Assembly (NCBI RefSeq): GCF_014235765.1
Contig: NZ_JACMYH010000001.1
Span: forward strand, 868,001-932,000
Source of the DNA: Pseudomonas baltica
GTDB taxonomy: Bacteria > Pseudomonadota > Gammaproteobacteria > Pseudomonadales > Pseudomonadaceae
DNA: 64,000 nt
Direction of reading: 5' to 3'
Shown: one piece after another, positions 58,634 to 64,000 of the stretch
How positions within the stretch are numbered: the stretch's first letter is position 1
Layout of the letters: every line of letters starts with the position of its first letter
Notes under the pieces: generated by a model
What the model was told of the DNA's origin: nothing
Seen by the model: only the letters and a program-made list of their open reading frames with translations
The model's database searches: none
Position numbers and translations under genes: made by a program

Positions 58634-59492
58634 CTGGATCGGCGCGCTGGCCGAGCATCAGGCCCGCGGCGATGCCTGCGTGCTGGTGACCATCATCGAA
58701 GAAAAGGGCTCTACGCCGCGCAACGCCGGGGCCAAGATGGTGGTCAGTGCCACCGCCCTGTACGACACCATCGGCGGCGGTCATCTGGAGTACAAGTGCC
58801 TGCACATCGCTCGACAGATGCTCGCCGAAGGCACCCGCGCCACGCGCCTGGAACGCTTCAGCCTGGGCGCCAGCCTGGGCCAATGCTGCGGCGGTGCCAC
58901 GGTGCTGCTGTTCGAGCCCATGCTGCAGGCGCAGGCCCAGGTGGTGGTGTTCGGCGCCGGCCACGTCGGCCGCGCGCTGGTGCCCCTGCTGGCGAGCCTG
59001 CCGTGCCGGGTGCGCTGGGTCGATTCGCGGGCCGACGAGTTTCCGCCGAGCCTGCCCGACGGGGTCTGCCAGGTGATCACCGACGACCCGGTGGATGAAG
59101 TGGCGAGCCTGCCGGCGGGCAGCTACTGCATCGTCATGACCCACGACCACTCGCTCGATCTGGAGTTGACCCGGGCCATTCTCGAACGCAACGACTTCAC
59201 CTGGTTCGGCCTGATCGGCTCGGCCACCAAACGCGCCCGCTTCGAGCATCGCCTGCGCGACCGCGGCATCGCGCCCAGTGTAGTGCAGCGCATGCGCTGC
59301 CCCATGGGCCTGGCGGCAGTCAAAGGCAAGCTGCCGATGGAAATCGCCGTTTCCATCGCCGCCGAGATCATCGCCACCTACAATGCGCACTTTGGCGCCC
59401 GCGCCGAGCCGGGGACAGCCAGCTCGCCGGAGGTCGCCCAACTGCTGCCGCGCTCGCGCCGCAGCCCCGTTACCTTGAGAGATGCACCATGA
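58626..59492 (+). CDS. xdhC: xanthine dehydrogenase accessory protein XdhC
   Basis: 288 residues. The N-terminal VTIIEEKGSTPRNAGAKM and DTIGGGHLEY motifs and a C-terminal Rossmann fold (VVFGAGHVGRALV) are typical. XdhC binds and sulphurates the molybdenum cofactor before insertion into XdhB. The ATG at 58626 overlaps the xdhB stop; a longer frame from 58407 is inside xdhB. Confidence 0.95.
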   Translation: MTDWIGALAEHQARGDACVLVTIIEEKGSTPRNAGAKMVVSATALYDTIGGGHLEYKCLHIARQMLAEGTRATRLERFSLGASLGQCCGGATVLLFEPMLQAQAQVVVFGAGHVGRALVPLLASLPCRVRWVDSRADEFPPSLPDGVCQVITDDPVDEVASLPAGSYCIVMTHDHSLDLELTRAILERNDFTWFGLIGSATKRARFEHRLRDRGIAPSVVQRMRCPMGLAAVKGKLPMEIAVSIAAEIIATYNAHFGARAEPGTASSPEVAQLLPRSRRSPVTLRDAP

Positions 59493-60796
59493 GCCTTACC
59501 CGCAAAGCCTATCGCGCCGCGATCCTGCACAGCCTCGACGACCCTGCCCTGGTCGGTGTCCAGGCCTCCTACCAATACTTCGCCGATGGCGTGCTGGTGG
59601 TGGAGGACGGTCGCATCCTGGCGCTGGGCGCGGCCGACGAGGTGCTGCCGACCCTGCCGGCCACCGTCGAGGTCACTCATTACCCGGATGCCTTGATCAC
59701 CCCCGGTTTCATCGACACCCACATTCATTTTCCACAGACCGGCATGGTTGGTTCCTATGGCGAGCAACTGCTGGACTGGCTGAACGAGTACACCTTCCCG
59801 TGCGAAGGCCAGTTCAGCGACAAGGCCCATGCCGACCAAGTGGCCGATATCTTCCTCAAGGAACTGCTGCGCAACGGCACCACCACCGCGCTGGTGTTCG
59901 GCAGCGTTCACCCTGAATCGGTCGACGCCCTGTTCGAGGCCGCCGAGGCCCTGGACCTGCGCTTGATCGCCGGCAAGGTGATGATGGACCGCAACGCCCC
60001 GGACTACCTGACCGATACCGCCCAGAGCAGCTACGCCCAGAGCAAGGCGCTGATCGAGCGCTGGCACGGCAAGGGCCGCCTGCACTACGCGGTGACGCCA
60101 CGCTTCGCGCCGACCAGCAGCGAGGCGCAGTTGACCCTGGCCGGGCAATTGCTGCGCGAATACCCGGACGTCTACCTGCAGACCCACATCAGCGAGAACC
60201 TCAAGGAAATCGAGTGGGTCAAGGCGCTGTTCCCCGAGCGGCGCAACTACCTGGATGTGTACGACCATTACCAACTGCTCGGCGAGCGCTCGGTGCTGGC
60301 CCACGGCGTGCACCTGTGCGACGAGGAATGCCAGCGCCTGGCCGAGACCGGCTCGGCCATCGCCTTCTGCCCCACCTCTAACCTGTTCCTGGGCAGCGGC
60401 CTGTTCAACCTGCCCCAGGCCGAGCGCTTCAAGGTCAATGTCGGCCTGGGCACCGATGTCGGTGGTGGCACCAGCTTCTCGCTGTTGCAGACCCTGAACG
60501 AGGCGTACAAGGTCATGCAGTTGCAGGGCGAAAAGCTCAACCCGTTCAAGTCGCTGTACCTGGCGACCCTGGGCGGCGCTCGCGCACTGCGCCTGGAAGA
60601 CCGTATCGGTACGCTGCAACCAGGCACCGACGCCGACTTCGTGGTGCTCGACTACCATGCCACGCCGCTGCTGAGCTATCGCATCGGCCAGGCCAAGACC
60701 TTCGAGGAAGTGCTGTTCGTGCTGATGACCCTGGGCGACGACCGCGCGGTGCTGCAGACCTACGCCGCAGGGCGCCAGGTGCATTGCCGCGACTGA
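59489..60796 (+). CDS. guaD: guanine deaminase
   Basis: 435 residues of the amidohydrolase superfamily, deaminating guanine to xanthine, the substrate of XdhAB. Zinc ligands sit in GFIDTHIHFPQ, THISENLKE and HGVHL, and GTDVGGGTSFSLL carries the last aspartate. It overlaps xdhC by 4 bp, so guanine to urate is encoded in one operon. Confidence 0.96.
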   Translation: MSLTRKAYRAAILHSLDDPALVGVQASYQYFADGVLVVEDGRILALGAADEVLPTLPATVEVTHYPDALITPGFIDTHIHFPQTGMVGSYGEQLLDWLNEYTFPCEGQFSDKAHADQVADIFLKELLRNGTTTALVFGSVHPESVDALFEAAEALDLRLIAGKVMMDRNAPDYLTDTAQSSYAQSKALIERWHGKGRLHYAVTPRFAPTSSEAQLTLAGQLLREYPDVYLQTHISENLKEIEWVKALFPERRNYLDVYDHYQLLGERSVLAHGVHLCDEECQRLAETGSAIAFCPTSNLFLGSGLFNLPQAERFKVNVGLGTDVGGGTSFSLLQTLNEAYKVMQLQGEKLNPFKSLYLATLGGARALRLEDRIGTLQPGTDADFVVLDYHATPLLSYRIGQAKTFEEVLFVLMTLGDDRAVLQTYAAGRQVHCRD

Positions 60797-60884
60797 GCGT
60801 CCGTACACATTCGTATGGAACTTTTGCAGGAAAATGCCCCCTCAATCGGGTACCCTGCCCACTTTTTCAGAAAGGAGAATCATC

Positions 60885-61166
60885 ATGGCTAAAGCCACTG
60901 CCCGCCACATCCTGGTCGCCGACGAAGCCAAGTGCATCGACCTCAAGTCCCAGATCGAAGGCGGCGCCGATTTCGCGGAGATCGCCAAGGCCAACTCCAC
61001 CTGCCCCTCCAGCCGCCAAGGTGGCGACCTGGGTTCGTTCGGCCCAGGCCAGATGGTCAAGGAATTCGACACCGTCGTGTTCAGCGCGCCGATCAACGTC
61101 GTGCAGGGCCCGGTGAAGACCCAGTTCGGTTACCACCTGCTGGAAGTCACCAGCCGCCAGGACTGA
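60885..61166 (+). CDS. ppiC: parvulin-type peptidyl-prolyl isomerase
   Basis: 93 residues, a single rotamase domain: ARHILVADEAKCIDLK, GGDLGSFGPGQMVKEFD and TQFGYHLLEV. It has no signal peptide, so it is the cytoplasmic PpiC form. AAAGGAG precedes the ATG at 60885; upstream codons to 60834 are not conserved. It is monocistronic with a terminator after it. Confidence 0.95.
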   Translation: MAKATARHILVADEAKCIDLKSQIEGGADFAEIAKANSTCPSSRQGGDLGSFGPGQMVKEFDTVVFSAPINVVQGPVKTQFGYHLLEVTSRQD

Positions 61167-61191
61167 TCAGTCCACGGTCTGCGTTACACCC

Positions 61192-61225
61192 GAACGGCCC
61201 GTCTATCGCGGGCCGTTCTGCATTT
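61192..61225 (+). terminator. terminator after ppiC
   Basis: GAACGGCCCG and CGGGCCGTTC form a 10-bp stem with a 7-nt loop (61192-61218), followed by a weak T-rich tail TGCATTT. It separates ppiC from the transporter operon. Confidence 0.7.
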
Positions 61226-61284
61226 GCAATGCCACCGGGCCATGATGTTAGGCTGCACCCTTCGCTCTTCGAATCAGGCAGATA

Positions 61285-63132
61285 ATGCGCGCAGCTTTCC
61301 TCTCATTCGTTCTTTGTGCCCTGTTCACCACCGCGAGCAATGCCCAGGCTGCGCCGCAGCACGCATTGACCGTCTACGGCGAAGCGCCCCGCTACCCTGC
61401 CGACTTCCAGCATTTCGACTATGTGAATCCCGATGCGCCCAAGGGCGGCAGCCTGCGTCGCTCGGCGGTGGAGATCGGCCAGTACGACCACATTCTGCCG
61501 TACATCGACAAGGGCATTGGCGTCAGCCAGGTCGACGGCCTGCTCTACGCCCCTCTGGCGGTGCGCTCGCTGGACGAGCCGTACACCGTGTACGGGCTGG
61601 TGGCCGAGCGCATGGAGCGCAGTGAAGACGGCCTGTGGCTGCGCTTCTACCTCAACCCAAAGGCGGTGTTCGCCGACGGCCAGCCGATCACCGCGCAGGA
61701 CGTGCGCTACACCTTCGAGCTGTTGATGCGCGAAGGCAGCCTGGGCTACCGCACGCAGTTCGCCAATGTGGCGGACGTGCAGGTCGAGGGCCCGCGCCAG
61801 GTGCGTTTCAACTTCAAGAGCGCCGAAAGCCGCACCCTGCCGCTGGACCTGGCGACGCTGCCGGTGCTGCCCGAACACTGGTGGAAAACCCGCGACTTCG
61901 CCAACGGCGGCGGCTTCGGGGCACCGCTGGGCAGCGGCCCGTACCGTATCGACAAGATCGACAACGGCCGCAGCATCACCTTCCAGCGCAACCCCGACTG
62001 GTGGGGCAAGGACCTGCCCGAAGCACGCGGCATGTACAACTTCGACCGCTTCAGCATCGAGTACTTCGGCGACACCGACGTGGCCCGCCAGGTGCTGCGC
62101 GGCGGCGGTTACGACTACAACCGCGAGTTCTCCGCTACCGCCTACACCATCGGCTACAACGGCCCGGCGCTCGACGATGGCCGCCTGCAACGCGCGCACC
62201 TGGCCAAGCAGGGCCTGCAATCGGCCCAGGGCTTCATTTTCAATCTGCAGCGACCGGTGTTCCAGGACCGCCGCGTGCGCCAGGCGCTGGCCATGCTCTG
62301 GGACTTCGAATGGAGCAACCGGCAGATGATGCGCGGCATGTACATCCGGCAGCAGAGCTTCTTCTCCAACAGCCCGCTGGCCGCCCGTGAATTGCCCAGC
62401 GACGGCGAATTGCAGATTCTGGAAAAACTGCGTGGCCAGGTGCCGGATGAAGTGTTCAGTAAAGTCTTTCATGCGCCCGTCAGCGACGGCTCCGGGGTGA
62501 TCCGCGACAAGCAGCTGCAGGCGCTGCGTTTGCTGCAACTGGCCGGTTGGCATGCGGACGGCGACCGTCTGGTGAACGCCGAAGGCCAGCCGCTGAGCTT
62601 CACCTTTCTCAATACCCAGAACGGTCTGGAGCGCTTGCTGCTGCCGTGGAAACGCAACCTGGCGCAGATCGGCATCACCATGGAGATTCGTCGCATCGAT
62701 TCCTCGCAGTACGTCAACCGCTTGATGGCGCGCGACTACGACATGATCATCAGCGGCTACCCGGTGACCCCGACGCCGGGCATCGAGCTGTACAACTTCT
62801 TCGGCTCGAGCGTGGCCACCGACCCCGGCTCGAACAACCTGATGGTGCTCAAGGACCCGGCCGTGGACCAGTTGATCAATGGCCTCGGCGCGGCCAGCAC
62901 GCAACCGCAGATGCGCGACTACGCGCACGCCCTCGACCGGGTGCTGCAGTGGAACTACTACTGGGTGCCCAACTATTACCCGCCGGGCACCTCCACGGTG
63001 TGGTGGAACCGCTTCGGCATGCCCGCCTCGCCAGCGCCCAATGACCCGGCCATCGAAACCTGGTGGGAGGTCAGCCCGACGGCGCTGACCACCGAACAGA
63101 TGCGCGACCGCCTGACAGGGAAGACTCACTGA
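61285..63132 (+). CDS. yejA: peptide ABC transporter substrate-binding protein (YejA-like)
   Basis: 615 residues. A Sec signal ([22 protein letters not shown]) is followed by an SBP family 5 fold: [26 protein letters not shown] and [14 protein letters not shown]. It is a periplasmic binding protein for oligopeptides; the YejABEF-type system is inferred from the adjacent permease. It overlaps the permease start as TGATG. Confidence 0.9.
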   Translation: MRAAFLSFVLCALFTTASNAQAAPQHALTVYGEAPRYPADFQHFDYVNPDAPKGGSLRRSAVEIGQYDHILPYIDKGIGVSQVDGLLYAPLAVRSLDEPYTVYGLVAERMERSEDGLWLRFYLNPKAVFADGQPITAQDVRYTFELLMREGSLGYRTQFANVADVQVEGPRQVRFNFKSAESRTLPLDLATLPVLPEHWWKTRDFANGGGFGAPLGSGPYRIDKIDNGRSITFQRNPDWWGKDLPEARGMYNFDRFSIEYFGDTDVARQVLRGGGYDYNREFSATAYTIGYNGPALDDGRLQRAHLAKQGLQSAQGFIFNLQRPVFQDRRVRQALAMLWDFEWSNRQMMRGMYIRQQSFFSNSPLAARELPSDGELQILEKLRGQVPDEVFSKVFHAPVSDGSGVIRDKQLQALRLLQLAGWHADGDRLVNAEGQPLSFTFLNTQNGLERLLLPWKRNLAQIGITMEIRRIDSSQYVNRLMARDYDMIISGYPVTPTPGIELYNFFGSSVATDPGSNNLMVLKDPAVDQLINGLGAASTQPQMRDYAHALDRVLQWNYYWVPNYYPPGTSTVWWNRFGMPASPAPNDPAIETWWEVSPTALTTEQMRDRLTGKTH

Positions 63133-64000
63133 TGCTGGGTTACACGCTACGTCGCCTGCTGCTGATCGTGCCGACCTTGCTGGCGATCCTGCTGGTCAAT
63201 TTCGCCATCGTCCAGGCCGCGCCGGGCGGCCCGGTCGAGCAAGCCATCGCGCGCCTGCAGGGCGTAGGCGGCGCCAGCGTCACCGGTGGCGGCGGCGACA
63301 CGCTGCAGGGCGGCTCGCGGGCCAGCCGTGGCCTGGACCCGAAACTGATCAAGGACATCGAGCGCCAGTACGGTTTCGACAAACCGGCCCACGAGCGCCT
63401 GTGGCTGATGATCAAGAGCTACGCGGTGCTGGATTTCGGCAGCAGCTTCTTTCGCGGCGCCAAGGTCACCGACCTGATCCTGGACAAGATGCCGGTGACC
63501 CTCTCGCTGGGCTTCTGGGCCACCTTGATCACCTACCTGGTGTCGATCCCGCTGGGCATTCGCAAGGCGGTGCACCATGGCAGCCGCTTCGACATCTGGA
63601 GCAGCAGCCTGATTATCATCGGCTATGCCATGCCGGCGTTCCTGTTCGCCATGCTGCTGATCGTGGTGTTCGCCGGCGGCACTTCGTTGAACTGGTTTCC
63701 GGTGCGCGGGCTGGTCTCGGACAATTTCGCCGAGCTCAGCGTGCTGGGCAAGGTCGCCGACTACTTCTGGCACCTGGTGCTGCCGGTCACCTCGCTGGTG
63801 ATCGGTGGTTTCGCCACCTTGACCATTCTTACCAAGAATTCCTTCCTCAACGAGGTCACCCGGCAATACGTGGTGACGGCGCGGGCCAAGGGCCTGAGCG
63901 AGCAACGGGTGCTGTACGGCCACGTGTTCCGCAACGCCATGCTGCTGGTGGTGGCCGGCCTGCCACAGGCGTTCATCAGCGTGTTCTTCGCCGGTTCGTT
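63132..64000 (+). CDS. yejB: peptide ABC transporter permease (YejB-like), partial
   Basis: Open from the ATG at 63132 to the window end, about 289 codons without stop, so the C-terminus is missing. It begins [19 protein letters not shown], then a periplasmic loop (about 30-90), [17 protein letters not shown] and the membrane domain with the EAA-like loop [20 protein letters not shown] that contacts the ATPase. Its glycine-rich insert [13 protein letters not shown] is long but typical of YejB relatives. Confidence 0.9.
   Translation, partial: MLGYTLRRLLLIVPTLLAILLVNFAIVQAAPGGPVEQAIARLQGVGGASVTGGGGDTLQGGSRASRGLDPKLIKDIERQYGFDKPAHERLWLMIKSYAVLDFGSSFFRGAKVTDLILDKMPVTLSLGFWATLITYLVSIPLGIRKAVHHGSRFDIWSSSLIIIGYAMPAFLFAMLLIVVFAGGTSLNWFPVRGLVSDNFAELSVLGKVADYFWHLVLPVTSLVIGGFATLTILTKNSFLNEVTRQYVVTARAKGLSEQRVLYGHVFRNAMLLVVAGLPQAFISVFFAGS

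Overview
The window looks like a chromosome segment from a Pseudomonas of the putida/fluorescens type. It is GC-rich, has the pseudomonad order dnaX-ybaB-recR and ffs-ligA-zipA-smc, and carries several families of Pseudomonas REP/BIME repeats (motifs such as GTAGGAGCGGTC...GGCCGCGAA and TGTAGCAGCGGCGC).

Region 1 (1-19.3 kb, all minus strand) is an ABC-transporter-dependent O-polysaccharide locus. It makes dTDP-sugar (rmlB, rmlD), GDP-mannose precursors (manC, manB) and CDP-4-keto-6-deoxyglucose (ddhA/rfbF, ddhB/rfbG plus a reductase/epimerase). It exports the chain with Wzm/Wzt. A methyltransferase with an 11-residue-repeat coiled coil lies between wzt and a two-domain glycosyltransferase and resembles a WbdD-type chain terminator/ruler. 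A GT2 glycosyltransferase, a UPF0104-type membrane protein, an FAD oxidoreductase and a partial membrane protein complete it.

Region 2 (19.7-27.4 kb) is core housekeeping: a YceK-like lipoprotein, a PhzF-like isomerase, recR, a CurA-like reductase, ybaB and dnaX. It is heavily marked by tandem BIME arrays. One array sits in frame inside dnaX with a 114-bp period, while its intergenic relative has a 113-bp period. A secreted trypsin-like protease lies between dnaX and ffs.

Region 3 (27.76-44.48 kb) is a roughly 16.6 kb genomic island inserted in ffs (4.5S RNA). Identical 76-bp direct repeats of the ffs 3' part bound it, and a tyrosine integrase is at the left end. It holds a DSR-like SIR2 protein (1269 aa) preceded by a 45-codon ORF, an AAA+TOPRIM OLD/PARIS-like protein, a serine recombinase with nearby repeats, a P-loop ATPase fused to a C-terminal HTH, an XRE regulator with an 18-bp palindromic operator, two small lipoproteins and several unknown genes. 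It also holds two odd non-coding blocks: a 4/8-bp microsatellite field after the integrase and a cluster of at least seven short perfect hairpins. I infer a mobile phage-defence island.

Region 4 (44.4-64 kb) is core again: intact ffs, a GNAT acetyltransferase, a zinc metallopeptidase, ligA, zipA and smc. Then come a GntR regulator divergent from the purine catabolic operon xdhA-xdhB-xdhC-guaD, a parvulin, and the start of a yejAB-type peptide transporter. Starts were chosen by homology, ribosome sites and overlaps; functions rest on motifs read by eye.
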